Assembly: GCF_900110485.1 (NCBI RefSeq)
Contig: NZ_FODY01000007.1
Span: 1 to 64,000, forward strand
Direction of reading: 5' to 3'
DNA: 64,000 bases
From: Propionispora vibrioides
GTDB taxonomy: Bacteria > Bacillota > Negativicutes > Propionisporales > Propionisporaceae
The notes under the pieces were generated by a model. It did no database searches and was not told the origin of the DNA. It worked only from the letters and a program-made list of their open reading frames with translations. Numbering within the stretch: the stretch's first letter is position 1; each line of letters starts with the position of its first letter. A program made the position numbers and the translations under genes. Of this stretch, positions 54,262 through 61,990 are shown piece by piece.

Positions 54262-57200
54262 TCAAGCCGGTAAAAAACGGTCTGTCGACGAGATAACCGC
54301 CGGATTTTCAAGCAATTCGAGCTTTTTTAGCAACCAGGGGCACAGGGATTTATCAGATAATTTTGCTGTTTTTACCTGTATGCTGCCCGGCGGTCCGGGA
54401 AACATGGTAACCCGGCCAGGCAGGCTTTCTTTCAGCGCCAGAATTCGCTCAATCTCCACATTCGGCTTCTCGCTGAACGTCATATCAATATAATGGGGTT
54501 TCTGAATAATCGCCCGGATACCCAACTGACGGGCCTTATTTTTCATACGGGCAATGGTTAAGAGGTTCATGACGCATTCCGGCGGCTCACCAAAACGATC
54601 GATCAGCTCATCCAGCAATTCGTTCAAATGCTCGTCGCTGCGGCTGGCGGCAATCCGCTGATATATTTCTATTTTATGCATGGCATCGCCGATATAGTCA
54701 CCGCTGATATAGGCTTCCACCTGAAATTCAAGCACAGGTTCCACCGGCACTTCCACTGTTTTGCCTGTTTTCAGTTCCTGAATCGCCTCATCCAGCATGT
54801 GGCAGTACATTTCAAAACCGACATTGACGATATGACCATGCTGCTGGGCGCCTAATATATTACCTGCCCCCCGGATTTCCAAATCCCGCATGGCGATCTT
54901 GAAGCCGGCGCCCAGTTCGGTAAACTCCTTAATGGCTTGCAGGCGCTTTTCCGCCACTTCGGTCAGCACCTTGTCCTGCCGGTAGGTAAAATAGGCAAAC
55001 GCCATTTGGTGGGACCGTCCCACCCGGCCCCGCATCTGGTAAAGCTGAGAAAGGCCGAAATAATCGGCGTCATAAATAATGATGGTATTGGCATTGGGTA
55101 CATCCAGCCCGTTCTCGATGATACTGGTGCAGACCAGTACATCGTCATGGCCCTCATAAAAATCAAGCATAACCTGCTCTAAAATTTCTTCCGGCATTTG
55201 TCCGTGAGCGCATTTAATCTTGGCATCAGGCAGCATATCGCTTAAATGCTTCGCCATTTTGTCGATGGTCTGCACCCGGTTATACACAAAGTACACCTGC
55301 CCGCCCCGTTTCAGTTCCCGTTTAATGGCCTCACGAATCATTTCGTCATGATATTCAACCACATAGCTCTGGACCGGGAACCGGTTTTCCGGCGGCGTTT
55401 CAATAATGCTCATGTCCCGCGCACCGACCAGCGACATATGTAAGGTACGGGGAATCGGCGTGGCGCTCAGTGTCAGCACATCAATCCCGGTACTCCATTT
55501 TTTCAGTTTTTCCTTTTGGGCCACACCGAAGCGCTGCTCCTCATCGACGACCAGCAGGCCGATATCCTTAAATACCAGATCGGAATTTAAGATCCGGTGT
55601 GTCCCGATCAAGATGTCAACCTGACCAGCTGCCAGCTTTCTCAACGTTTCCTTCTGTTCCTTGGCGCTGCGAAACCGGCTGATCACATCCACCGTCGGCC
55701 CAAAGCCGGATATGCGTGAGCTAAAGGTCTGGAAATGCTGCTGGGCCAGTACGGTAGTCGGTACCAGCACCGCCACCTGCTTGCCGCTCATGACTGCCTT
55801 AAAAGCCGCCCGGATGGCTACCTCGGTCTTGCCGAAACCAACGTCACCGCACAGCAGGCGATCCATGGGCCGCTGTTTTTCCATATCGGTTTTAATTTCC
55901 TTGATGGCCTCCAGCTGGTCGGGAGTTTCCTCAAAGGGAAAAGCGTCTTCAAACTCCTTCTGCCAGGGAGTATCCGGCTCAAAGGCAAAGCCCGGCAGCA
56001 CTTGCCGCTCGGCATAGAGAGCCACCAGTTCCCTGGCAATATCGGCAACCGCCGCTTTGGCCCGGCTCTTGACCTTCAACCATTCGCTGCCGCCCATACG
56101 GTGCAAACGCGGGATTTCACCTTCGGCACCGATATACTTTTGCAGCAAATGAACCTGATCGGTGGGCACATACAGTTTGTCTTCCCCGGCATAGCGGATA
56201 TGCAGATAATCTTTGTGAATACCGCCGACATCCAGCGTTTCTACCCCGACATATTTCCCAATACCGTGATTGACGTGTACTACATAGTCCCCGACATTAA
56301 TATCACGGAAATAAGTAATTTTCTTTTCCTTGGCCACTCTGAGACGGGGCTTTTTCTTTTGCCGTCCGAAGATATCCAGTTCGGTAACGACCGCCAGCCG
56401 GGCCTGCGGCAATTCAAAGCCGGTGTGCAGCACGCCGGTGGCAATCAGCACCGTATCGACACTCTTGGCCGTCAACTCATCGCCAACAACCGATTTAATG
56501 CCAGCCTGCATCAAATTTTGCTGCATGGCGGCCGCCTTGTCCCGGGAGGACAGCAAAATAACCGGCAGGACCTTCCGTTCCAGCCAGCTTTTCAATTCGC
56601 TAAAAAACATATCCATTTGCTTATGAAATGGTGCAATCCCCTTGGCGGTAATGCCGGTAATCCTTGCCGGTTCAGTTTGCGGTGTTTTCTGCAGCATCAG
56701 CGACAGATAGACGACAGAATACGGCTTGGCCGCATTGGCCAGATCGGTCCAGCCAAAAACCTTTCGTTTGAGTTCGGGATTTTCTTTAACGACCTGGCTG
56801 ACTTGTTCCCGGATGCGAGCCGGTTCATCGAACACCACGGTTCCGCCCGGCGGCAAATAGGAGAAAAACGTCGCCGGCTTACCTTCATAGGCCGGTTCCA
56901 GCAGCGGTAGAATATCCACCTGATCCAGATTGTCCACCGACCGTTGCGTCGCCGCGTCAAAGGCACGCAGCGAATCTACCTCATCACCAAACAACTCCAG
57001 CCGGACAGGCAGTGATTGGTTTACCGCAAAAATATCAATAATGCCGCCGCGGGCCGAAAACTGGCCCATGCTATCCACCTGATCAACCCGTTCATAACCT
57101 AACTGTACCAGTGAATTCAAGAGCTGCTCCCGATTGATCTCGTCATGAATGCTCAATGACAGCCGGCTGTTTAAAAACTCCTGGCGGGGTGGCGCCTTCT

Positions 57201-57579
57201 GGATAGCCGCCTGGGCCGTAGCCAGTACAATCATGATATCGCCCCGGGCTATGCGGCCCAATACGTTCATCCGGCGGGCAAACAATTCGGCGCTTTTAGC
57301 CGTCACGGTAAAGGTTACGATATCAATAACCGGCAGTTCCACTACCTCTACGGCAGGCAGCAGCGTCGCCAAATCCTCCCGGATTTGCTCCAGATTGTCA
57401 TAGGTTCCCGTAACCACAACCAGCGAACGGGGCTTGGCTAAAAAAGCAGTCGCCAGCAGCAGGCTTTTTTGACTGCCCGTAACCCCGTATACCAGACTTT
57501 GTTCTTTTTCTGATGTAAATCCGGCAACAGCTTGCATCAGCGCCGGATCGTTCTGAACCATTTCTGTTAAAATCTTCAT
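54262..57579 (-). CDS. mfd: Transcription-repair coupling factor Mfd
   Basis: 1105 aa. Displaces stalled RNA polymerase and recruits UvrA. UvrB-like N-terminal modules, RNA-polymerase-interaction domain ([20 protein letters not shown]), translocase motor with [37 protein letters not shown] and QMRGRVGRS, then the C-terminal TRCF domain. Full length. The ATG at 57579 lies five bases after GAGAGG; the upstream GTG at 57597 is less likely. Order fin-mfd-spoVT is as in Bacillus. Confidence 0.97.
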   Translation of the reverse strand: MKILTEMVQNDPALMQAVAGFTSEKEQSLVYGVTGSQKSLLLATAFLAKPRSLVVVTGTYDNLEQIREDLATLLPAVEVVELPVIDIVTFTVTAKSAELFARRMNVLGRIARGDIMIVLATAQAAIQKAPPRQEFLNSRLSLSIHDEINREQLLNSLVQLGYERVDQVDSMGQFSARGGIIDIFAVNQSLPVRLELFGDEVDSLRAFDAATQRSVDNLDQVDILPLLEPAYEGKPATFFSYLPPGGTVVFDEPARIREQVSQVVKENPELKRKVFGWTDLANAAKPYSVVYLSLMLQKTPQTEPARITGITAKGIAPFHKQMDMFFSELKSWLERKVLPVILLSSRDKAAAMQQNLMQAGIKSVVGDELTAKSVDTVLIATGVLHTGFELPQARLAVVTELDIFGRQKKKPRLRVAKEKKITYFRDINVGDYVVHVNHGIGKYVGVETLDVGGIHKDYLHIRYAGEDKLYVPTDQVHLLQKYIGAEGEIPRLHRMGGSEWLKVKSRAKAAVADIARELVALYAERQVLPGFAFEPDTPWQKEFEDAFPFEETPDQLEAIKEIKTDMEKQRPMDRLLCGDVGFGKTEVAIRAAFKAVMSGKQVAVLVPTTVLAQQHFQTFSSRISGFGPTVDVISRFRSAKEQKETLRKLAAGQVDILIGTHRILNSDLVFKDIGLLVVDEEQRFGVAQKEKLKKWSTGIDVLTLSATPIPRTLHMSLVGARDMSIIETPPENRFPVQSYVVEYHDEMIREAIKRELKRGGQVYFVYNRVQTIDKMAKHLSDMLPDAKIKCAHGQMPEEILEQVMLDFYEGHDDVLVCTSIIENGLDVPNANTIIIYDADYFGLSQLYQMRGRVGRSHQMAFAYFTYRQDKVLTEVAEKRLQAIKEFTELGAGFKIAMRDLEIRGAGNILGAQQHGHIVNVGFEMYCHMLDEAIQELKTGKTVEVPVEPVLEFQVEAYISGDYIGDAMHKIEIYQRIAASRSDEHLNELLDELIDRFGEPPECVMNLLTIARMKNKARQLGIRAIIQKPHYIDMTFSEKPNVEIERILALKESLPGRVTMFPGPPGSIQVKTAKLSDKSLCPWLLKKLELLENPAVISSTDRFLPA

Positions 57580-57599
57580 AAGCACCTCTCGTCCCACAG

Positions 57600-57629
57600 C
57601 AAAAAGAGGCTTTAGCCAGTGCTAAAGCC
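57600..57629 (-). terminator. Terminator after fin
   Basis: Perfect nine-bp stem GGCTTTAGC/GCTAAAGCC (57608-57616, 57621-57629) followed by T residues on the minus strand. Confidence 0.75.
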
Positions 57630-57689
57630 CTAGTAAGTATGTTGATCCCTCATCGGGATGAGCTCTACCCTTATTCTATATTGTACTCA

Positions 57690-57929
57690 TTAATGCAAAA
57701 ATCTATGACCTGTTCCCCGGTCACCCGCATCCTGAAAGCCCAGATACTCGATGCACTTATCGCAAAGCGATTGCACCTGCATGATGCCGGCAGCCGTATC
57801 GACTTTAATTATATCCTGGCGTTCTTTTGCCGTCAAGCAATCAAACCCAAACTTCGCATCATCCACTTCTTCGACTTCAATCTCATCGATTGGCTCACCG
57901 CAGCAATCGCAAGTATAGTAGATTCTCAC
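57690..57929 (-). CDS. fin: Anti-sigma-F factor Fin
   Basis: 79 aa. Two zinc-ribbon halves: YTCDCCGEP at the N-terminus and LCDKCIEYLGF near the C-terminus, with FGFDCLTAKERQDII between, as in Bacillus Fin (YabK). In Bacillus it blocks sigma-F to allow the switch to sigma-G. GTG start with GGAGG nine bases upstream. Located just ahead of mfd, the conserved position. Confidence 0.9.
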   Translation of the reverse strand: MRIYYTCDCCGEPIDEIEVEEVDDAKFGFDCLTAKERQDIIKVDTAAGIMQVQSLCDKCIEYLGFQDAGDRGTGHRFLH

Positions 57930-57960
57930 GTTCTCGCGCCTCCACTGTCAGACTAAATTC

Positions 57961-58347
57961 CTACGAAACCCGCAGCCGCTTGACCGCCAAAAGGTTCCAA
58001 GCCAGGTGCAACACAATCGCACCGGTCAAAGCCAGCCCAATCTGCCCTGTTTCCCGTAAGGTTACAACGGTCGCGCCGCCAAACAGACTATGCCCGGCGA
58101 CACTAAGCAAAGCCGCCTTACTCCGCCCCCTGCCGCCAGTCAGCCAATCATAGCCGGCCTCAATCACGCCAAACACGACATGGGTCAAAAAAATATCGGC
58201 TCCCAAATAAAAAGAGAGCAGTGTCTTGGCACTTTCTTCGATGACAGGACTGTAAGTAATCACCGTTTTTACTCCGATACGAGTTAGCAGCGCCTTATTG
58301 ACAATAAAGCTCAGCGCCGCCATCAGCACAGCGATCAGATAAGCCAT
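57961..58347 (-). CDS. Small PrsW-like integral membrane protein
   Basis: About 128 aa with roughly four membrane helices. Residues PVIEESAKTLLSFYLG carry an EExxK motif, followed by FGVIEAGYDW and GHSLFGGA. This is the pattern of PrsW/CAAX-type intramembrane proteases (EExxK, then Glu and His in later helices), though the protein is much shorter than PrsW. Function not assigned. The ATG at 58347 has GGAGG six bases upstream. Just before fin on the same strand, so a sporulation link is possible but unproven. Confidence 0.55.
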   Translation of the reverse strand: MAYLIAVLMAALSFIVNKALLTRIGVKTVITYSPVIEESAKTLLSFYLGADIFLTHVVFGVIEAGYDWLTGGRGRSKAALLSVAGHSLFGGATVVTLRETGQIGLALTGAIVLHLAWNLLAVKRLRVS

Positions 58348-58368
58348 TTCCAGCCTCCAAAGAAAAGT

Positions 58369-58399
58369 GAGTGGTCCATTTACTGCGAACGGACCACTT
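58369..58399. repeat. Short palindromic remnant of family 2
   Basis: AGTGGTCC ... GGACCACT hairpin matching the outer end of family 2 elements (as in 30242-30402). It may also act as a terminator. Confidence 0.45.
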
Positions 58400-58446
58400 C
58401 TCTCATTTACTCCTAGCATTTCCCATCTGGCTGCAATTTATACTTG

Positions 58447-58506
58447 CAGTGGCCCACCAACCTTAAAAGCAGAAACTGCTGACGGTCAAAATTGGGCGGA
58501 CCACTA
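58447..58506. mobile_element. 60-bp family 2 deletion form
   Basis: CAGTGGCCCACCAACCTTAA at the left end and, on the other strand, TAGTGGTCCGCCCAATTTTG at the right. Only the two ends remain. Its final TA (58505-58506) is shared with the start of the next element. Confidence 0.55.
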
Positions 58507-58667
58507 GTGTCTTGGCAAAGTTATGAATTAGAATTATACAGTATAGATTTTTCTGCAATGCAAGGCGTAGGAGGCGCGCATATCGGCCATATGTAAGCCG
58601 ACGACAACGCAGCAGTGCGGAAAAAGATAGGCTGTATAAACTAAGATTTAACTTGGTCAAGACACTA
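58505..58667. mobile_element. Family 2 miniature element, copy A of a near-identical pair
   Basis: 163 bp, ends TAGTGTCTTGGCAAAGTTAT and, on the other strand, TAGTGTCTTGACCAAGTTAA. Core GGAGGCGCGCATATCGGCC, ATATGTAAGCCGACGACAAC. Differs from 61830-61990 by one base change and a 2-base indel. It supplies the TAG stop of the M23 peptidase gene. Confidence 0.85.
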
Positions 58668-59570
58668 GGGCAGCACTTGCAGCGGATTCAACGGTTGGTC
58701 ATTGAGGCGGACCTCAAAATGCAAATGCGGCCCGGTGGACCAACCGGTATTGCCCATATAGGCAATCACTTCGCCAGCCTCCACATACTGCCCCGGCTGT
58801 ACTACCGACTGGGATAAATGGCCATATAAAGTGGAATACCCTCTGCCATGCTCTAAAATGACGGTTTTCCCATAGCCGTCACACCAACCGCTGAACGTTA
58901 CCTTGCCGGCCATGGCGCCCCGCACCGGTGTTCCCACATCGTTGGCAATATCAATACCGCTGTGCAGCCGGCCCCAGCGATACCCGAACGGCGAGGTTAT
59001 TTCTCCTCTGGTCGGCCATAAAAAGCGGGAGGTTGTCCCTCTGGACACAGGAGAAGCCTGCCGCAAGGGCAGCCGGCCACCGGGAATAAACAGTTTTTCA
59101 CCTTCTGCCAGTACGGCATTATCGTCCTTCTTGCCGTTAGCAACCACAATAGCCGGAATATCGGCCTGATACGCGCGGGCAATCTCCCATAACGTATCGC
59201 CTGACCGTACCGTGTGCAGTACGCCTTTACCCGGTAGAATGGTAAGCTCCTGGCCGATTTGCAGCGTATCGTCGGACAGATCGTTCGCCGCCAGCAAAGT
59301 GGCGATATCCAATTGATATTGCTCGGCAATACCGCTTAAGGTTTCTCCTGACTGCACTACATGCTTACGCAGGGGAGCCAGTCCGGCTACGACGGTTTGC
59401 GGCGGTTCCGACACGGCCGGCAGCTCCGGTTTCTCCTGATTCGCCTCAAAGGAATGCCCTGCCTCGTCCCGGTGGGGCAAGTTAAGCACACTTACACTGG
59501 CCAACACAATGATGGCTAGTACAACAAAAAACCGCTGCACTGCCGCTTTATGCTCAAGAAAGTTATTCAT
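58665..59570 (-). CDS. M23 metallopeptidase with two LysM domains
   Basis: 301 aa. N-terminal membrane anchor (about 15-32), two LysM peptidoglycan-binding repeats (about 68-112, HVVQSGETLSGIAEQYQLD; and 116-162, HTVRSGDTLWEIARAYQAD), then a LytM/M23 endopeptidase: RWGRLHSGIDIAND with the His and Asp ligands and GPHLHFEVRLN with the HxH motif. Cuts peptide cross-links or acts in spore-wall signalling. The TAG stop comes from a miniature element, but the domain is complete at NPLQVLP. Confidence 0.92.
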   Translation of the reverse strand: MNNFLEHKAAVQRFFVVLAIIVLASVSVLNLPHRDEAGHSFEANQEKPELPAVSEPPQTVVAGLAPLRKHVVQSGETLSGIAEQYQLDIATLLAANDLSDDTLQIGQELTILPGKGVLHTVRSGDTLWEIARAYQADIPAIVVANGKKDDNAVLAEGEKLFIPGGRLPLRQASPVSRGTTSRFLWPTRGEITSPFGYRWGRLHSGIDIANDVGTPVRGAMAGKVTFSGWCDGYGKTVILEHGRGYSTLYGHLSQSVVQPGQYVEAGEVIAYMGNTGWSTGPHLHFEVRLNDQPLNPLQVLP

Positions 59571-59908
59571 AGCGCCTAATCACTCCGGTTTACAGATATG
59601 AGTTGTCCCTGGTATATGATAAGCAGCGCACTCTTTATTTATGCATAATTGCGGAGTTTTAAAATGATCATTGGTTGCCAAGCCGACTGCTGCAGCCCGT
59701 TTGGGTATAAAGCACTGGTTTTCCCCTACCACTCAAATAAAAAAAAATCGTACCAAAAGCTGAAGCACTCCACCAAAGCAAACCAACTGTATCCAAAACC
59801 GAATTTACCGGAATCAAGAGTACCGTCCCCATTAACCAGCCTGGCTCAAACGAATGTACCCGAAACCGGACTTCTCAAATCAAAAGAACCGTCCCCTCCT
59901 GTAGGCAA
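59571..59908. other. Non-coding gap with two CCGTCCCC repeats
   Basis: About 340 bp without a supported gene. Holds the upstream region of the M23 gene and two same-oriented copies of a short motif, GAGTACCGTCCCC (59818-59830) and AAGAACCGTCCCC (59884-59896), a word often seen in Firmicute intergenic repeats. A 102-codon open frame on the plus strand has no ribosome-binding site and a protein-like composition only in part. Confidence 0.45.
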
Positions 59909-59936
59909 ACAAAAAAGAGAGGATATTCTCCTCTCT
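59909..59936 (-). terminator. Terminator after the cysteine-rich protein gene
   Basis: AGAGAGGA/TCCTCTCT stem (59916-59923, 59929-59936) followed by a T run on the minus strand. Confidence 0.8.
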
Positions 59937-59950
59937 GGCTGTAGCATATA

Positions 59951-60625
59951 TTATTGATTGTGTCGGGAACATTTGGAAGGAATTAGTTCAATAAGTTCTA
60001 ATTGCTCGGCCTGCTGCAGGTCCTTATCGGTCGCGGCCGATATGGCCTGGCGGCCGCCGCAGTGCTGGCACTGAAGTTCGATGCAGTCAGGCAGCACGAC
60101 CGCTTCAATATCGACGGAGCCGCAGAGGCAATAAATGTGTCCCTTCTCGGCAATGTCGTGGATTTTATTGAGTACGTCAAACAAGATTTGGGGATTTTCA
60201 ATATTTTCGTCATAGCTGTCGTAGCTGTCAATATCATCGTCCGTCTTTTCCCGAAGCAGCCGCTCAAATTCCCGCTGATTTCCGGCGATCATCTGCTCAA
60301 CAGCTTCCCGCTCGCCCATAAAGCCCAGTTCTACCGTCTCATTGGGGCAATAAATTTTCTGAACCTGCATCTTGTCTATATGTTTTCGCCAAAGCTGCTT
60401 GCTATCCAGGCAAATAATATGATTGACCTCACAAACCACGCAAGGGATTTTCAGGAGATACTGACCGTGACCCACGCCAGTAATGGTTGCCTGTACCTGG
60501 CCACAACTGCAAACCAGTTCCCGGGACTGAGCCTTTTTCACGGTGAAAGCTGAAACATCATGCACATGAATTTTCCCACACCGGGAACAATACAGCGCCA
60601 ATGAATAGACTGTACGGATAACCAT
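59951..60625 (-). CDS. Cysteine-rich zinc-ribbon protein of unknown function
   Basis: 224 aa, not recognised. Four pairs of cysteines suggest zinc ribbons: CSRCGK near the N-terminus, VCSCGQ, CVVCEV and, near the C-terminus, CLCGS with CQHCGG. An acidic middle (DDDIDSYDSYDENIEN) separates the N- and C-terminal ribbons. GGAGG lies nine bases before the ATG at 60625; the frame continues upstream through a degenerate repeat. Between spo0F and the M23 peptidase gene; possibly a conserved Firmicute family near spo0F, but I cannot confirm that here. Confidence 0.6.
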   Translation of the reverse strand: MVIRTVYSLALYCSRCGKIHVHDVSAFTVKKAQSRELVCSCGQVQATITGVGHGQYLLKIPCVVCEVNHIICLDSKQLWRKHIDKMQVQKIYCPNETVELGFMGEREAVEQMIAGNQREFERLLREKTDDDIDSYDSYDENIENPQILFDVLNKIHDIAEKGHIYCLCGSVDIEAVVLPDCIELQCQHCGGRQAISAATDKDLQQAEQLELIELIPSKCSRHNQ

Positions 60626-60685
60626 ACCTGTCTCCCTCCTCTCTACAAGGAATCTTCGCCAAGGATCAGAGAATTCCTGCCTAGG

Positions 60686-60900
60686 ATGTGTCGTCAAACT
60701 AACGGAATGATCGATGGCGAGAGATTTTTGCGCCAGACGAGTTAAAATCTTGCAGGAAAGCGGCCCTATTCCAAAAAATTTTAACAAAGTATGAAACAAG
60801 AAGCGCCGTCAGGGAGCGTTTCGGATAGTTTGCTGACTGCAACAACGAAGGCTTACGAAAAATAGACCCGTCAATATTCACGGGATAGGGTTGATAGGTA
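60686..60900. repeat. Degenerate hybrid repeat related to families 1 and 2
   Basis: Contains GGCGAGAGATTTTTGCGCC and GCGGCCCTATTCCAAAAA as in family 1, then CAACAACGAAGGCTTACGAAA as in family 2. Boundaries are unclear; it looks like an old composite. Confidence 0.45.
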
Positions 60901-60901
60901 C

Positions 60902-61062
60902 TGGTGCTTCGCCAACTTTGAAATTGTAAATTAAATTTGCGGGGAATTTTTCGTAAGGCAAGGCGAAGGAGGTGCTTCTATCGGGAATAGGTAAGCCGCC
61001 GACACGAAGCCTTAAGAAAAAAACCGTAAAGAAATTACAGTTTCAGAGTCGGTGGAGCACTA
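60902..61062. mobile_element. Family 2 miniature element downstream of spo0F
   Basis: 161 bp, ends TGGTGCTTCGCCAACTTTGA and, on the other strand, TAGTGCTCCACCGACTCTGA. Core CGTAAGGCAAGGCGAAGGAG, TAAGCCGCCGACACGAAGCC. Adjacent to the degenerate repeat on its left. Confidence 0.7.
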
Positions 61063-61132
61063 AATATATAAACAGACCGGATAAAGACCTCCGAGGCCCT
61101 ATCCGGTCTGTCCAAAACCGTCTTGTCGAATG

Positions 61133-61549
61133 TCAGCCGATCATTAACCGTGAAGCTGCGCAGCCGGCAATGTTTTCCGCCACCATACGGCAAACCGCCA
61201 TAATATCAAAAGGTTTGGTAATATAGGCGTAGGCTCCCATTTCCCTTGCCTGGTTTACCAATTCCAGCTCTCCGTAGGCAGTCATCATAATGACTCTATC
61301 TTCCTGACGCATGGTCTTCAACTCCTGGAGCGTCTCAATGCCATCCATGCCGGGCATCTTCATGTCCATCAGGATTACTGCCGGATTGACCTCCTTCGCT
61401 CGCTGCACACCTTCATAGCCGTTTCCCGCCGTAACGACCTCATATCCTTCGTCAGTCAATACTTCGGTTAAAAGCCGTCTGATTCCTGGCTGATCATCGA
61501 TAACCAGTACTTTGGATTTAGCCGCAGTCGTTGCTGTCATTTTGTTCAC
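61133..61549 (-). CDS. spo0F: Sporulation phosphorelay response regulator Spo0F
   Basis: Single receiver domain of about 125 residues, no output domain. VLVIDDQPGIRRLLTEVL near the N-terminus, phosphoacceptor in VILMDMKMPGMDG, switch residues in MMTAYGEL and YITKPFD. Passes phosphate from sensor kinases to Spo0B in the phosphorelay. The start may be the GTG at 61549 or the ATG at 61540; the spacing to AGAGGCAGG does not decide clearly. A sigma-H-type promoter lies upstream. Confidence 0.88.
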   Translation of the reverse strand: MNKMTATTAAKSKVLVIDDQPGIRRLLTEVLTDEGYEVVTAGNGYEGVQRAKEVNPAVILMDMKMPGMDGIETLQELKTMRQEDRVIMMTAYGELELVNQAREMGAYAYITKPFDIMAVCRMVAENIAGCAASRLMIG

Positions 61550-61605
61550 CCTGCCTCTGTTTTTAATTTAACAAAACATTAACAAAACATTTCCTCATTA
61601 CATGT

Positions 61606-61634
61606 TTATTCGCACTGCATGACAAATATCCTTC
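61606..61634 (-). promoter_or_regulatory. Sigma-H-like promoter of spo0F
   Basis: Minus strand GAAGGATAT (61626-61634) and GCGAATAA (61606-61613), with 14 bases between AGGATAT and GAAT. Matches sigma-H (RnAGGAwww, 11-12 bp, RnnGAATww) except one base. spo0F has a sigma-H promoter in Bacillus. Confidence 0.55.
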
Positions 61635-61715
61635 TATATTTTGGTAATTGTTGTATTTATTTTAAAAATTCGCCAGCAGGTTCCTCCGGTTTTAGCCGGC
61701 AGCCAAGTATCCAAT

Positions 61716-61831
61716 CAGTGCTCTGCCAACCTTGAAACTGGAAGATGGTAATGAGTCAAAATTTTGTCAGCCAAGACGGAGGAAGAAGGCATACCGTCAG
61801 TATTCACTGGATTAAGGCTGATGAGGTACTA
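61716..61831. mobile_element. Family 2 deletion form abutting the next element
   Basis: About 116 bp, from CAGTGCTCTGCCAACC to GATGAGGTACTA. Keeps CCAAGACGGAGGAAGAAGGC of the core. Its last TA (61830-61831) is also the first TA of the next element. Confidence 0.55.
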
Positions 61832-61990
61832 GTGTCTTGGCAAAGTTATGAATTAGAATTATACAGTATAGATTTTTCTGCAATGCAAGGCGGAGGAGGC
61901 GCGCATATCGGCCATATGTAAGCCGACGACAACGCAGCAGTGCGGAAAAAGAGGCTGTATAAACTAAGATTTAACTTGGTCAAGACACTA
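61830..61990. mobile_element. Family 2 miniature element, copy B of a near-identical pair
   Basis: 161 bp, same ends and core as 58505-58667. It supplies the TAG stop (61988-61990) of the large gene at the right edge. Confidence 0.85.

Noticed and set aside
55735-56910. 391-codon open frame on the plus strand
   Set aside because: It lies wholly antisense to mfd, has no ribosome-binding site and no recognisable domain.
59649-59957. 102-codon plus-strand frame in the gap before the M23 gene
   Set aside because: No ribosome-binding site, low-complexity composition and overlap with a terminator on the other strand.
11927-61990. Repeated sequences as a CRISPR array
   Set aside because: The copies are dispersed over 50 kb, about 160 bp long, have inverted ends and no regular spacers or cas genes.
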